Assembly: GCA_035447605.1 (NCBI GenBank)
Contig: DAOTHJ010000001.1
Location: forward strand, 1 to 64,000
From: UMGS1668 sp035447605
GTDB lineage: Bacteria > Bacillota > Clostridia > Oscillospirales > Ruminococcaceae
Direction: 5' to 3'
Length of the DNA stretch: 64,000 nucleotides
Positions 31,555 to 40,520 of the stretch are shown piece after piece. The translations under genes were made by a program, and so were the position numbers. The notes below the pieces were generated by a model, which had not been told where the DNA came from, did not search any database, and saw nothing but the letters and a program-made list of their open reading frames with translations. Position 1 is the stretch's first letter; each line of letters opens with the position of its first letter.

Positions 31555-31595
31555 AAAAAAGCGGCCCGCCCTTTTCAGGGGAGAGCCGCTGTTTT
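31555..31595 (-). terminator. Terminator of the S10-spc-alpha operon after rplQ
   Basis: AGCGGC pairs with GCCGCT with further pairing inside (CCC...GGG), followed on the minus strand by a six-U run. It lies 16-56 nt after the rplQ stop. Confidence 0.8.
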
Positions 31596-31610
31596 TGATC
31601 GGATATTCCT

Positions 31611-31952
31611 TTATACCAACTCGATGATCGCCATTTCAGCGGCGTCTCCGCGGCGCGGGCCGATACGGATGATTCTGGTATAGCCGCCGTTTTTGCCGGC
31701 ATATTTCGGCGCGATTTCATCAAAAAGCTTTTTGGAAACGGCTTCTTTTGTAATGAAGGAATACGCGTGACGCTTGGAAGTAAGATCATTGGCCTTGGCC
31801 GTCGTGATCATTTTCTCGGCCACGGCGCGGACTTCCTTTGCACGGGTGACGGTGGTCTCAATCTTGCCGTTTTCAAGCAGATAGGTCACCATCGCGCGGA
31901 GCATCGCTCTTCTGTGGTCGGAAGTGCGTCCGAGCTTTCTTGTTCCTGGCAT
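31611..31952 (-). CDS. rplQ: 50S ribosomal protein L17
   Basis: 113 residues, bL17: opens MPGTRKLGRTSDHRRAMLRA and has the KMITTAKANDLTSKRHAYSF region. Binds 23S rRNA near the exit tunnel. Last gene of the operon, 21 nt after rpoA. Confidence 0.98.
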   Translation of the reverse strand: MPGTRKLGRTSDHRRAMLRAMVTYLLENGKIETTVTRAKEVRAVAEKMITTAKANDLTSKRHAYSFITKEAVSKKLFDEIAPKYAGKNGGYTRIIRIGPRRGDAAEMAIIELV

Positions 31953-31973
31953 CGAAATTCACTCCTTTTCGGT

Positions 31974-32924
31974 TCAGTCTTCATCCTTGCTGAGGTTGAA
32001 ACCAAGGGATTCAAGCTTGGTGACAACTTCTTCAAGGGATTTCTTTCCGAGGTTGCGGACTTTCATCATGTCGTCCTCGGATCTGCTGATGAGATCTTCT
32101 ACCGTGTTGATGCCCGCGCGTTTGAGGCAGTTAAAGCTGCGCACGGACAGGTCAAGTTCTTCAATGGTCATCTCAAGGACTTTCTCTTTGCTGTTGTTGT
32201 CCTTTTCCACCATGATCTCGCCCTGATAGGCGTCTTCCGAGAGATCCACGAACAGATTGAGATGTTCGTTGAGGACCTTGGCTCCCAAAGAGACGGCTTC
32301 CTTTGCAGAAATTGTGGAATCCGTCCACACCTCGAGCGTCAGCTTATCGTAATCGGTAATCTGGCCGACACGGGTGTTTTCTACGGTGTAATTCACCTTC
32401 AACACGGGGGTATAAATACTGTCTACCGGGATAACGCCGATGGCGGGCTGCATATTCTGCTTATTTCTTTCGGCGGAAACATAGCCCCGGCCTTTATCCA
32501 AAGTAATTTCCATAAACAGCTTGCCGTCGGTATCCAAAGTCGCAATGTGCATATCCTTATCCAGGATCTCGACCTCGGAATCGGCCTGAATTGAACCGGC
32601 AGTGACTTCGCCTTCGCCTTGCTCATCAATTACAACAACCTTCGGGCCGTCGCAGTGCAGTTTCGCGATCAGGCCTTTGATGTTGAGGATGATCTCGGTG
32701 ACGTCCTCTTTGACCCCGGGTATCGTCGAAAATTCATGACGGACACCGTCGATCTTAACGGAGTTCACAGCAACGCCGGGAAGGGAGGAGAGCAGTACGC
32801 GTCTCAGGCTGTTGCCGAGTGTCGTTCCGAATCCGCGCTCCAGCGGCTCGACGATGAACTTTCCGTAACTTGGATTGCTCTCGTCCACTTCGGCTTCGAT
32901 TCTCGGCTTTTCTATTTCTAACAT
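31974..32924 (-). CDS. rpoA: DNA-directed RNA polymerase alpha subunit
   Basis: 316 residues. The N-terminal dimerisation and assembly domain (FIVEPLERGFGTTLGNSLRR near residue 25) extends to about 230. After an acidic linker comes the C-terminal domain with the helix-hairpin-helix (LDLSVRSFNCLKRAGINTVE and KVRNLGKKSLEEV), which contacts UP elements and activators. Located between rpsD and rplQ, as usual. Confidence 0.98.
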   Translation of the reverse strand: MLEIEKPRIEAEVDESNPSYGKFIVEPLERGFGTTLGNSLRRVLLSSLPGVAVNSVKIDGVRHEFSTIPGVKEDVTEIILNIKGLIAKLHCDGPKVVVIDEQGEGEVTAGSIQADSEVEILDKDMHIATLDTDGKLFMEITLDKGRGYVSAERNKQNMQPAIGVIPVDSIYTPVLKVNYTVENTRVGQITDYDKLTLEVWTDSTISAKEAVSLGAKVLNEHLNLFVDLSEDAYQGEIMVEKDNNSKEKVLEMTIEELDLSVRSFNCLKRAGINTVEDLISRSEDDMMKVRNLGKKSLEEVVTKLESLGFNLSKDED

Positions 32925-32994
32925 CTAAGTCCCTCCTTTATGGGGTTATAAAACCCTAATCCGCATTCCCCTGTCAGTTAGTTCAGCAAACTGC

Positions 32995-33621
32995 TTACTT
33001 GGAATACAGCTCGACGATCAGGTGCTCCTCGACATCGAGGTCAATATCCTCGCGGTTCGGGAGTTCATTGACTTTGACGAGCATTTTTTCAGGATCAACT
33101 TCCAGCCATTTCGGGATCGGATGCGCGCTGTTGGCTTCGATGACCGCTTTCAGCTTCTCGCTGGAACGGCTCTTCTCGGCAACGGCAATGGTGTCGCCGA
33201 CCGTCGTCAGGATGGAGGGGATGTTGGCTTTATGACCGTTGAGGGTATAATGGCCGTGACGAACCAGCTGGCGGGCTTCTTTTCTGGAGGAAGCGAGGCC
33301 GGCGCGGTAGACCACATTGTCCATGCGGCTCTCAAGGATTCTGAGCAGGTTTTCACCGGTATGGCCGGCCTGCTTGGTAGCAAGCTCGAAATAATGGGCA
33401 AACTGGCTCTCCAGAACGCCGTAATATCTCTTGGCCTGCTGTTTTGCACGCAGCTGGATTCCGTATTCGGAAGTCTTTTTGCGGCTCTGGCCATGCATGC
33501 CGGGGGCGTAGGCTCTGCGGTTTATCGCGCACTTTTCGCTGAAGCATCTTTCCCCTTTGAGGAAGAGCTTCTTGCCCTCACGACGGCACAGTCTGCAAAC
33601 GGAGCCTGTATATCTTGCCAT
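32995..33621 (-). CDS. rpsD: 30S ribosomal protein S4
   Basis: 208 residues, uS4. The N-terminus has the zinc-binding cysteine set (CRLC, then ERCFSEKC), that is, the C+ form. The S4 RNA-binding domain follows (SRMDNVVYRAGLASSRKEAR and VRHGHYTLNG). Nucleates 30S assembly. A 70-nt gap separates it from rpoA. Confidence 0.98.
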   Translation of the reverse strand: MARYTGSVCRLCRREGKKLFLKGERCFSEKCAINRRAYAPGMHGQSRKKTSEYGIQLRAKQQAKRYYGVLESQFAHYFELATKQAGHTGENLLRILESRMDNVVYRAGLASSRKEARQLVRHGHYTLNGHKANIPSILTTVGDTIAVAEKSRSSEKLKAVIEANSAHPIPKWLEVDPEKMLVKVNELPNREDIDLDVEEHLIVELYSK

Positions 33622-33654
33622 GTGTAAATAGCACCTCCAATTAATGGTATAAAA

Positions 33655-34059
33655 CTATACGCGGCGTCTCTTCGGCGGGCGGCATCCGTTGTGCGGGATC
33701 GGCGTGACATCCTTGATCATGGTCACTTCGAGACCGGCGGACTGCAGCGCGCGGATAGCGGATTCACGGCCGGAACCCGGGCCTTTGACGTAAACTTCAA
33801 CCGTTTTGAGACCATGCTCCATCGCGGCTTTCGCGGCGGTTTCGGCAGCGGTCTGCGCGGCGTACGGCGTGGATTTTCTGGAACCACGGAACCCGAGACC
33901 GCCGGCGCTTGCCCAGGAGATCGCGTTGCCGCGGACATCGGTAATGGTTACGATCGTATTATTGAAGGTGGACTGAATATGGGCGGAACCACGTTCAATA
34001 TTCTTTTTCTCTTTGCGGCGGCGGGAAACAGCTTTTTTAGCAGTAGCAGCTTTCGGCAT
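33655..34059 (-). CDS. rpsK: 30S ribosomal protein S11
   Basis: 134 residues, uS11: a basic N-terminus, then HIQSTFNNTIVTITDVRGN, SWASAGGLGFRGSRKSTPYA, and the C-terminus PIPHNGCRPPKRRRV. Platform protein at the E-site. 25 nt downstream of rpsM. Confidence 0.98.
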   Translation of the reverse strand: MPKAATAKKAVSRRRKEKKNIERGSAHIQSTFNNTIVTITDVRGNAISWASAGGLGFRGSRKSTPYAAQTAAETAAKAAMEHGLKTVEVYVKGPGSGRESAIRALQSAGLEVTMIKDVTPIPHNGCRPPKRRRV

Positions 34060-34084
34060 TTTGTGTTATGTCCCTCCCTCTTGA

Positions 34085-34453
34085 TTATTTCTTCTTATTA
34101 GCAATGGTCTTTTTCGGACCTTTGCGGGTTCTTGCATTGGTTTTGGTTCTCTGCCCGCGGACGGGGAGACCTTTTCTGTGGCGGACACCGCGATAGCATC
34201 CGATTTCAACCAGACGCTTGATATCCATTGCGGTTTCACGGCGCAGATCGCCTTCCACAATCAGATGTTTGTCGATGTACTCACGCAGGGTGGCGGCATC
34301 ATCTTCACTAAGATCTTTGACACGGATCGAGGGATCGATGCCGGTTTCTGTAAGGATCTTGGAAGCGGTTGTGCGGCCGATGCCGTAAATATAGGTGAGA
34401 CCGATCTCGATCCTCTTGTTTTTCGGCAGGTCAATACCAGATATACGAGCCAT
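34085..34453 (-). CDS. rpsM: 30S ribosomal protein S13
   Basis: 122 residues, uS13: MARISGIDLPKNKRIEIGL, YIYGIGRTTASKIL, RGVRHRKGLPVRGQRTKTNA, and a basic tail that contacts tRNA in the P-site. GGAGG precedes the ATG. Confidence 0.98.
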   Translation of the reverse strand: MARISGIDLPKNKRIEIGLTYIYGIGRTTASKILTETGIDPSIRVKDLSEDDAATLREYIDKHLIVEGDLRRETAMDIKRLVEIGCYRGVRHRKGLPVRGQRTKTNARTRKGPKKTIANKKK

Positions 34454-34482
34454 AGAATACTTGCACCTCCGTTCTTTTTGAA

Positions 34483-34596
34483 TCAGCCCTGACGCTGTTT
34501 ATGTTTCGGATTGGAGCAGATGACCATCAGGCGGCCTTTGCGTTTGATGATCTTGCATTTCTCACAGATAGGTTTTACGGAAGGTCTGACTTTCAT
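34483..34596 (-). CDS. rpmJ: 50S ribosomal protein L36
   Basis: 37 residues, bL36: MKVRPSVKPICEKCKIIKRK and ending NPKHKQRQG. The zinc ligands C11, C14, C27 and H32 are present (C+ form). Sits between infA and rpsM, with GGAGG upstream of ATG 34596. Confidence 0.97.
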   Translation of the reverse strand: MKVRPSVKPICEKCKIIKRKGRLMVICSNPKHKQRQG

Positions 34597-34611
34597 AAAC
34601 TTATACCTCCT

Positions 34612-34830
34612 TCACTTGGAACGCCATGTGATGCGGCCTTTGGTGAGATCGTATGGCGACATCTCGACCGTCACCTTATCTCCGGGGAGGATCCGGATGA
34701 AATTCATGCGAAGCTTTCCGGAGATATGGGCCAAAATCTGGTAGCCGTTGGGCAGCTCAACCCTGAACTGCGCGTTCGGAAGAGACTCCACAACGGTGCC
34801 CTCTATTTCAATCACGTCTTCTTTGGACAA
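34612..34830 (-). CDS. infA: Translation initiation factor IF-1
   Basis: 72 residues, an OB fold: EGTVVESLPNAQFRVELPNG, ILAHISGKLRMNFIRILPGD, VTVEMSPYDLTKGRITWR. Binds the 30S A-site during initiation. TTG start at 34830 with GGGAGGG upstream, inside the end of the KOW gene, so the two are coupled. Confidence 0.97.
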   Translation of the reverse strand: MSKEDVIEIEGTVVESLPNAQFRVELPNGYQILAHISGKLRMNFIRILPGDKVTVEMSPYDLTKGRITWRSK

Positions 34831-35080
34831 GCAAATTCCCTCCCTCGTCTGTCATGTTGAATTCCGCAAGCGCGGCGCGAAGTTTTTTGTTGGTTTCGCA
34901 GTCTTCCGGTTTGAGCACCGTATTGGTCGGTGCCAGGTGCCGCACGTTTTTGCGTTTCGGCTTCTCCACTTTACGCAGTCTGCCGTCCGCAATATACGCG
35001 AAGCTCCCGTTTTCCGCAAGAATAACGAAATAACCTCCGCTATCTTTTCCGGCTTTCGACCGGACCACTTGTCTGAGCAT
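34808..35080 (-). CDS. KOW-domain RNA-binding protein (L14e-like)
   Basis: 90 residues. An N-terminal KOW motif (VVRSKAGKDSGGYFVILAEN) and a basic KVEKPKRKNVRHL segment resemble eukaryotic/archaeal L14e. Clostridia often carry such a gene between map and infA. Presumably ribosome- or RNA-associated; precise role unknown. The last 23 nt overlap infA. Confidence 0.88.
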   Translation of the reverse strand: MLRQVVRSKAGKDSGGYFVILAENGSFAYIADGRLRKVEKPKRKNVRHLAPTNTVLKPEDCETNKKLRAALAEFNMTDEGGNLLVQRRRD

Positions 35081-35090
35081 CCGGCACCTC

Positions 35091-35837
35091 TCAAGGCAGC
35101 GTCAGAATGACGGGGCCGTCTTTCGTGATTGCTATGGTGTGCTCAAAGTGGGCGGAATAGCTTCCGTCCGAGGTCCGGACCGTCCATCCGTTGGAATCGG
35201 TGTGGGTGAAGCGGCCGCCGGCGTTGACCATCGGCTCAATGGCGATGACCATGCCGTTTACCAGCCGCAGCCCGTGGCCGGGCTTGCCAAAATTCGGGAC
35301 TTCCGGATCCTCGTGAACGTCGCGGCCGACTCCGTGCCCCGTATAATTGCGGATGACGGAATAGCCTCTTTCTTCCACGTAGGACTGCACGGCCCAGGAA
35401 ATATCTCCGATCCGATTGCCCGTGAGCGCCTGCGCGATGCCCTGATAGAGGCTTTCGCGCGTGGTGTCCAGCAGCCGCTGGGCTTCCGGAGAGATTTTGC
35501 CGACTGCGAAGGTCGCAGCGTTATCGCCGTGGTATCCCTCCACGCATGCGCCCACGTCAATGGTGACGATGTCGCCCTCGACCAGAACCCGGCTGCCCGG
35601 GAAGCCGTGGATGATCTCGTCGTTGACGGAGATGCACGCCGTGGCCGGAAATCCTTCATAATTGAGAAACGATGGAGTAGCTCCCTGGAATACGATGAAG
35701 TCATGGATGAGCTTGTCGATTTCTCCGGTCGTGATGCCGGGTTCGACTGCTTCGCCGCCGGTCTTCAGTGCCAGAGCGGAAATCCTTCCCGCCTCGCGGA
35801 GCATCGAAATCTCGGTGGCAGTTTTGACGATCACCAT
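35091..35837 (-). CDS. map: Methionine aminopeptidase, type I
   Basis: 248 residues. Metal ligands are visible in the order expected: D in VTIDVGACVEGYHGDNA (both Asp), H in GHGVGRDVHEDP, E in MVIAIEPMV and E in HFEHTIAIT. Removes the N-terminal Met. ATG at 35837 (MVIVKTATEI) is taken; the frame is open 84 codons further upstream, but only as an overlap with adk. It starts 2 nt after adk ends. Confidence 0.96.
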   Translation of the reverse strand: MVIVKTATEISMLREAGRISALALKTGGEAVEPGITTGEIDKLIHDFIVFQGATPSFLNYEGFPATACISVNDEIIHGFPGSRVLVEGDIVTIDVGACVEGYHGDNAATFAVGKISPEAQRLLDTTRESLYQGIAQALTGNRIGDISWAVQSYVEERGYSVIRNYTGHGVGRDVHEDPEVPNFGKPGHGLRLVNGMVIAIEPMVNAGGRFTHTDSNGWTVRTSDGSYSAHFEHTIAITKDGPVILTLP

Positions 35838-35839
35838 GA

Positions 35840-36472
35840 TCAGACCCCCAGAGCCTGCAGCGTCAGGCGGGTGGTCTCTTCGATGCTGATCTCGCCCGGA
35901 ACAACTGCGAGCTTGCCTCTTTGTTCGTAGAAACCCTTCAGAGGCTCGGTCTGAACATGATAGACTTTGAGGCGGGCCTTGATGGTTTCCGGAAGGTCGT
36001 CCTTCCTCGTGATGATCTCTCCGCCGCATTTCGGGCAGATCATATCCGCAGGAGGCGGACTGTTTTTGATGTGGAACGGAGCCCCGCACTGAATGCAGAC
36101 GCGCCTGCCGGAGAGACGCTCGAGAATCACGTCGTCCGAAACCTTTATCTCAATGGCGATATCGATCCGGATGCCGGACTGCTCGAGAGCCTCCGCCTGA
36201 GGAACGGTGCGCGGGAATCCATCCAGAATAAACCCGTTTTTGCAGTCATCCTGGGCGAGACGCTCTTTAATGAGGGAGATGACCAGCTCATCAGGAACCA
36301 GAGAACCGGATTCCATATAGGTTTTGGCCTGCAGGCCCAGCTTGGTTCCGTTTTTGACAGCTTCGCGGAGAATGTTGCCCGTGCTGATGGTCGGAATTCC
36401 GAGTTTCTCTTTCAGAACTTCGGCCTGGGTGCCTTTGCCGGCGCCCGGAGCTCCGAGAAGAATAATATTCAT
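35840..36472 (-). CDS. adk: Adenylate kinase
   Basis: 210 residues. P-loop GAPGAGKGTQ at residue 7, NMP-binding ISTGNILREAVKNGT, DGFPRT, and a long LID with a four-cysteine zinc site (CIQCG and CPKCG). Interconverts AMP and ATP with ADP. The secY-adk-map order is the classic spc arrangement. Confidence 0.98.
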   Translation of the reverse strand: MNIILLGAPGAGKGTQAEVLKEKLGIPTISTGNILREAVKNGTKLGLQAKTYMESGSLVPDELVISLIKERLAQDDCKNGFILDGFPRTVPQAEALEQSGIRIDIAIEIKVSDDVILERLSGRRVCIQCGAPFHIKNSPPPADMICPKCGGEIITRKDDLPETIKARLKVYHVQTEPLKGFYEQRGKLAVVPGEISIEETTRLTLQALGV

Positions 36473-36492
36473 GCTGATAACCTCCTAACCGC

Positions 36493-37794
36493 TTATTCCA
36501 AGAAACCCTTGTAGTGGCGCATCATCATCTGAGATTCCAGAGATCTGGAGGTCTCGAGTGCAACGCCGACCACAATGATAATCGTCGTACCGCCAAGGGA
36601 GATGTTCATATCGAACAGCGCGCCGAGCAGAATCGGCAGCAGCGCGACAATCGAAAGGAACATGGCGCCGATGAAGGTCACCTTGCCGATCACTCTGCTG
36701 ATGAAGTCGCTGGTCGGACGGCCGGGACGGATGCCCGGGATGCCGCCGTTATTCTTTTGCAGCTGATTGGCCATCTCGATGGGGTTATACTGGATCGCTA
36801 CATAGAAGTAGCTGAAGGCGATAATTAAAAGGAAATACAGCAGAGCGTAGCTCCAGCTTCCGGTGTCGAAGATCGAAAACAGGCCGTCCCAGAAACCGCC
36901 TTCCTTGACTTTCACGAAAGCCTCGATGGTCGCAGGAACAGAGAGCAGGGCGCTGGCGAAGATGATCGGCAGCACGCTTGCCATGTTGACCTTGACCGGA
37001 AGGAAAGTGGACTGGCCGCCGTACTGTTTTCTGCCGACGACTCTTTTCGCATACTGAACCGGGATCCGGCGCTCCGAGCTGTCTATCAGGGTGATAAACG
37101 CGGTGAGGATCAGGAAGATCGCAATCACGGCCGGAACAAAGATCCAGTACTTGAATTCACCGGCGACCGCCTTTTGCAGGTAAGCCCACATCGTGCTGAC
37201 GAGGGCCGGCGCGCCGGAAACGATACCGGCGAAGAGGAGCATCGAAATTCCGTTTCCGATGCCGTTCTCATCAATCCGCTCGCCGAGCCACATGCAGAGC
37301 ATGCCGCCCGCGGTAAACATGAAGAGAATCGTCACAAGAACGAGAAGGTTCTGCCATTTCATCGGGAAGGATTCGACGGCGTTGTAGCTCTTCAGCGTCA
37401 CATAGTAGGCGTAGGACTGAACCAGCGCAAGACCGACCGTGGAATACCGGGTGATCTTGTTGAGCTTTTTGCGTCCCTCCTCGCCCTCTTTTGCGAGCCG
37501 CTCCAGGGCGGGAATCGCAACTGTGAGCAGCTGGATGACGATGGAAGCGGTGATGTACGGGGAGATGGAAAGCGCAAGCAGTGTCGCCTGAGAAAGGGCA
37601 CCACCGGTGAGCATGTTCAGATAGCCGAGCAGGTTGCCCGCGTTGGCGCTGAGCATGGCGGCAAGGCTCGAAGTTTCCAGGAACGGCACCGGGATAGCCG
37701 AGCCGATGCGGAAAATGATGATGATCATCAGGGTGTAGAGAATCTTCTTCCGGAGATCATCGATTTTCCATGCATTTTGGAAAACTTTGAACAT
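36493..37794 (-). CDS. secY: Preprotein translocase subunit SecY
   Basis: 433 residues, ten transmembrane segments. Recognisable: TLMIIIIFRIGSAIPVPF (TM1), the plug region after it, SERRIPVQYAKRVVGRKQYG (cytoplasmic loop C4), and RPGRPTSDFISRVI. Channel of the Sec system that would export the array surface proteins. Directly follows rplO with 1 nt between. Confidence 0.98.
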   Translation of the reverse strand: MFKVFQNAWKIDDLRKKILYTLMIIIIFRIGSAIPVPFLETSSLAAMLSANAGNLLGYLNMLTGGALSQATLLALSISPYITASIVIQLLTVAIPALERLAKEGEEGRKKLNKITRYSTVGLALVQSYAYYVTLKSYNAVESFPMKWQNLLVLVTILFMFTAGGMLCMWLGERIDENGIGNGISMLLFAGIVSGAPALVSTMWAYLQKAVAGEFKYWIFVPAVIAIFLILTAFITLIDSSERRIPVQYAKRVVGRKQYGGQSTFLPVKVNMASVLPIIFASALLSVPATIEAFVKVKEGGFWDGLFSIFDTGSWSYALLYFLLIIAFSYFYVAIQYNPIEMANQLQKNNGGIPGIRPGRPTSDFISRVIGKVTFIGAMFLSIVALLPILLGALFDMNISLGGTTIIIVVGVALETSRSLESQMMMRHYKGFLE

Positions 37795-37795
37795 C

Positions 37796-38236
37796 TTACT
37801 TCACCTCGGCCTTTCCGCCAGCCTCCTCGATCTTCTGCTTCGCAGACGCAGAAAAAGCAGCTACCTGAACGGTAAGCTTTTTCGTCAGCTCGCCAACACC
37901 GAGGATTTTGACTCCGTCGAGGGTTTTCTTCAGCAGGCCGGCTTCAACAAGGGCCTGTTCATCCACTTCGGCTCCATCGTCGAAGATCTCAAGGTCCTTG
38001 ACGTTGACGGTTGCGTATCTGGTGTTGAAAATATTGACAAATCCGCGTTTCGGAATCTGTCTCTGGAGAGGCATCTGGCCGCCCTCGAATCCCGGACGGA
38101 TGGAGCCGCCGGAACGGGCCTTCTGGCCTTTGTGGCCTTTACCGGAGGTCTTGCCGTTGCCGGAACCATGACCTCTGCCTCTACGAAAAACATCGCATGT
38201 GGCGCCGGGCGCCGGTGCGAGTTCGTGCAGTTTCAT
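37796..38236 (-). CDS. rplO: 50S ribosomal protein L15
   Basis: 146 residues, uL15: the glycine/basic N-terminus RRGRGHGSGNGKTSGKGHKG and the conserved RPGFEGGQMPLQRQIPKRGF, with a C-terminal domain ending in KIEEAGGKAEVK. 12 nt after rpmD. Confidence 0.98.
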   Translation of the reverse strand: MKLHELAPAPGATCDVFRRGRGHGSGNGKTSGKGHKGQKARSGGSIRPGFEGGQMPLQRQIPKRGFVNIFNTRYATVNVKDLEIFDDGAEVDEQALVEAGLLKKTLDGVKILGVGELTKKLTVQVAAFSASAKQKIEEAGGKAEVK

Positions 38237-38248
38237 ACCTGTCCCTCC

Positions 38249-38428
38249 TTATTCTTCGGTAACCTCGACCATGTGGCTGATTTTTGCGATCTTGCCGCGG
38301 GTCGCAGCGTTGTCGGGCTGGATGGTCTCGTCACCGATCCTGCGAAGGCCAAGGGATTCCGCAACAGCGATCTGATTATCCAGTTTGTGGATGAAGCCCT
38401 TGGTGAGCTTAATTTTCAGCATTGCCAT
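38249..38428 (-). CDS. rpmD: 50S ribosomal protein L30
   Basis: 59 residues, uL30: LKIKLTKGFIHKLDNQIAVA, LGLRRIGDETIQPDN and GKIAKISHMVEV. ATG 38428 is followed by a second ATG two codons later; the first has GGAGG at the better distance. Located between rpsE and rplO. Confidence 0.96.
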   Translation of the reverse strand: MAMLKIKLTKGFIHKLDNQIAVAESLGLRRIGDETIQPDNAATRGKIAKISHMVEVTEE

Positions 38429-38442
38429 ATCTGTTTCCCTCC

Positions 38443-38943
38443 TTAGCCCAGGATCTCTTCAACGGTCTTTCCGCGGACGGCGGCAACCTGATCCGCATTT
38501 CTAAGCGCGCACAGGCCATCCATCGTTGCAGAAACAACGTTGCAGGGATTGTTGGAACGGATGCATTTGGTACGGATGTCGCGGATGCCGACGGTCTCAA
38601 GAACCGCACGGACCGCGCCTCCGGCGATAACGCCGGTGCCTTCGGGAGCCGGTCTCATCAAAACACGGCCGGCGCCGAATTTGCCGATGACCTCGTGGGG
38701 GATTGTGGTCCCTTTGAGGGCGACATGATGCAGATTTTTCTTCGCGTCTTCAATGCCTTTGCGGATTGCGTCCGGAACCTCGGCAGATTTGCCGATGCCG
38801 AAGCCGACAGTGCCGTTTCCGTCACCGACGACCACGAGGGCCGCGAACTTCATAATACGTCCGCCTTTGACGGTCTTGGATACGCGGTTGATGGCCACTA
38901 CTCTTTCCGTGAGGTCGAGCGTGGAAGCGTCTATTAAAGCCAA
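38443..38943 (-). CDS. rpsE: 30S ribosomal protein S5
   Basis: 166 residues, uS5: double-stranded RNA-binding fold ERVVAINRVSKTVKGGRIMK, then GRVLMRPAPEGTGVIAGG and CIRSNNPCNVVSATMDGL. Involved in decoding accuracy. TTG start at 38943, 7 nt from GGAGG. Confidence 0.98.
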   Translation of the reverse strand: MALIDASTLDLTERVVAINRVSKTVKGGRIMKFAALVVVGDGNGTVGFGIGKSAEVPDAIRKGIEDAKKNLHHVALKGTTIPHEVIGKFGAGRVLMRPAPEGTGVIAGGAVRAVLETVGIRDIRTKCIRSNNPCNVVSATMDGLCALRNADQVAAVRGKTVEEILG

Positions 38944-38958
38944 CTGTATCCCTCCTTG

Positions 38959-39318
38959 TTAGAACTGAAGTCCGCCTTCGCGGGCTCCTTCTGCCAGCTC
39001 TTTGACACGGCCATGATAAATATAGCCGCTGCGGTCGAAAACGACGGAAGTAACGCCCTTTTCAACTGCTCTCTGGGCAACGAGTTTTCCGATCTCATGG
39101 GCGGCGTCTTTGTTTCCGCCATTGTTCTCAAAGCTCTTTTCGACGGTGGAAGCGGCAGCAATGGTCACGCCGTTAAGATCGTCGATGATCTGAGCATAAA
39201 TATGCTTAGAGGAGCGGAAGACGTTGAGACGCGGGCGCTCGGGGGTGCCGCTGATCTTATTGCGGACACGGTAGTGTCTTTTGATCCTGGCGGCGTTTTT
39301 GTCCAGCTTAGTCACCAT
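38959..39318 (-). CDS. rplR: 50S ribosomal protein L18
   Basis: 119 residues, uL18: RRHYRVRNKISGTPERPRL, FRSSKHIYAQIIDD, VVFDRSGYIYHGRVKELAEG. Binds 5S rRNA together with L5. Confidence 0.98.
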   Translation of the reverse strand: MVTKLDKNAARIKRHYRVRNKISGTPERPRLNVFRSSKHIYAQIIDDLNGVTIAAASTVEKSFENNGGNKDAAHEIGKLVAQRAVEKGVTSVVFDRSGYIYHGRVKELAEGAREGGLQF

Positions 39319-39332
39319 ATCATTTCACTCCT

Positions 39333-39878
39333 TTACTTTTTGCCCTTGCCGGCTTTGCCTTCCTTGCGGATGATATACTCGCCGACATAGTGGATTCCCT
39401 TGCCCTTATAAGGCTCGGGCGGACGTTTCTCGCGGACTTCCGCAGCGAACTGGCCGACCTTCTGTTTGTCGGTGCCGCTGATGACGATCTTGGTCAGCGC
39501 GGGAACGTCGATCGAGATGCCTTCCGGCGCGGGCATGAAGACCTGATGGGAATACCCAAGGTTCATGACCAGTTGATTGCCCTCTTTGGCGGCTTTGTAT
39601 CCGACGCCGGCGATCTCCAGCTCTTTGGTGAAGCCGGTGGTGACACCGGTGACCATGTTGGCGACCAGCGAACGGGTCAGGCCGTGAAGGCTCTTGTTTT
39701 CGTTGGAATCATCCGGGCGGGACACGAGGATCTCGCCGTTTTCAGCCTTGATCATCATCTCAGGCCGAAAGCTCTGTGTCAGGGTACCTTTCGGGCCCTT
39801 TACCGTCACGGTGTTGCCGTCGATAGTGACGTCGACGCCGGCCGGAATAACAATCGGTTTTCTGCCGATACGAGACAT
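39333..39878 (-). CDS. rplF: 50S ribosomal protein L6
   Basis: 181 residues, uL6: MSRIGRKPIVIPAGVDVTID, VKGPKGTLTQSF, and the C-terminal signature RPPEPYKGKGIHYVGEYI. Lies near the factor-binding site. Confidence 0.98.
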   Translation of the reverse strand: MSRIGRKPIVIPAGVDVTIDGNTVTVKGPKGTLTQSFRPEMMIKAENGEILVSRPDDSNENKSLHGLTRSLVANMVTGVTTGFTKELEIAGVGYKAAKEGNQLVMNLGYSHQVFMPAPEGISIDVPALTKIVISGTDKQKVGQFAAEVREKRPPEPYKGKGIHYVGEYIIRKEGKAGKGKK

Positions 39879-39894
39879 TCCGTTTCCCTCCTTC

Positions 39895-40293
39895 TTACCA
39901 GATGAACGCGAGGACTTCGCCGCCTACGTTCTCTTTTCTCGCCTGTTTATCCGTCATAATGCCCTTGTTGGTGGACAAGATGGCGATGCCGAGGCCTTTG
40001 AGAACTCTGGGCATATCCTCAACGTTTGTATAAATCCGAAGGCCCGGTTTAGAAACTCTGCGCAGGCCCTGGATAACCGGGGTTTTATTTTCGCCGTACT
40101 TCAGCGTGATGTGGATGGTACCCTGTTTGCCGTCCTCGATGACCTGAATGGATTTGATGTATCCCTCATCCAGGAGAATCTGAGAAATGGCTTTCTTCAT
40201 ATTAGAAGCGGGCACATCGACCGTCTCATGCTTCGCGTCGTTCGCGTTTCTGATTCGGGTCAGCAAGTCAGCGACTGTATCGGTGATATGCAT
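39895..40293 (-). CDS. rpsH: 30S ribosomal protein S8
   Basis: 132 residues, uS8: DTVADLLTRIRNANDAKHET, KKAISQILLDEGYI, and the C-terminal RNA-binding GLGIAILSTNKGIMTDKQA. In other bacteria S8 represses the spc operon by binding its mRNA; no such site was identified here. Confidence 0.98.
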   Translation of the reverse strand: MHITDTVADLLTRIRNANDAKHETVDVPASNMKKAISQILLDEGYIKSIQVIEDGKQGTIHITLKYGENKTPVIQGLRRVSKPGLRIYTNVEDMPRVLKGLGIAILSTNKGIMTDKQARKENVGGEVLAFIW

Positions 40294-40320
40294 TCCGTCA
40301 ACCTCCTTTGCTCTCTCTTG

Positions 40321-40506
40321 TTACCAGCTTGCCTTCTTCACGCCGGGGATCTCGCCTTTATAGGCCAAATTCCTGAAGCAGATGCGGCAAATGCCATATT
40401 TGCGAAGATAGGCATGGGGCCTTCCGCAGATTTTGCAGCGCGTATAAGCTCTGGTGGAGAACTTCGGCTCTCTTTTCTGCCTGACCTTCATGGACGTTTT
40501 AGCCAT
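40321..40506 (-). CDS. rpsZ: 30S ribosomal protein S14, zinc-binding type Z
   Basis: 61 residues, uS14. CKICG and CRICF form the four-cysteine zinc site, identifying the short C+ type used in Firmicutes. No zinc-independent version is present in the window. Confidence 0.97.
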   Translation of the reverse strand: MAKTSMKVRQKREPKFSTRAYTRCKICGRPHAYLRKYGICRICFRNLAYKGEIPGVKKASW

Positions 40507-40520
40507 TTTTTAAATTCCTC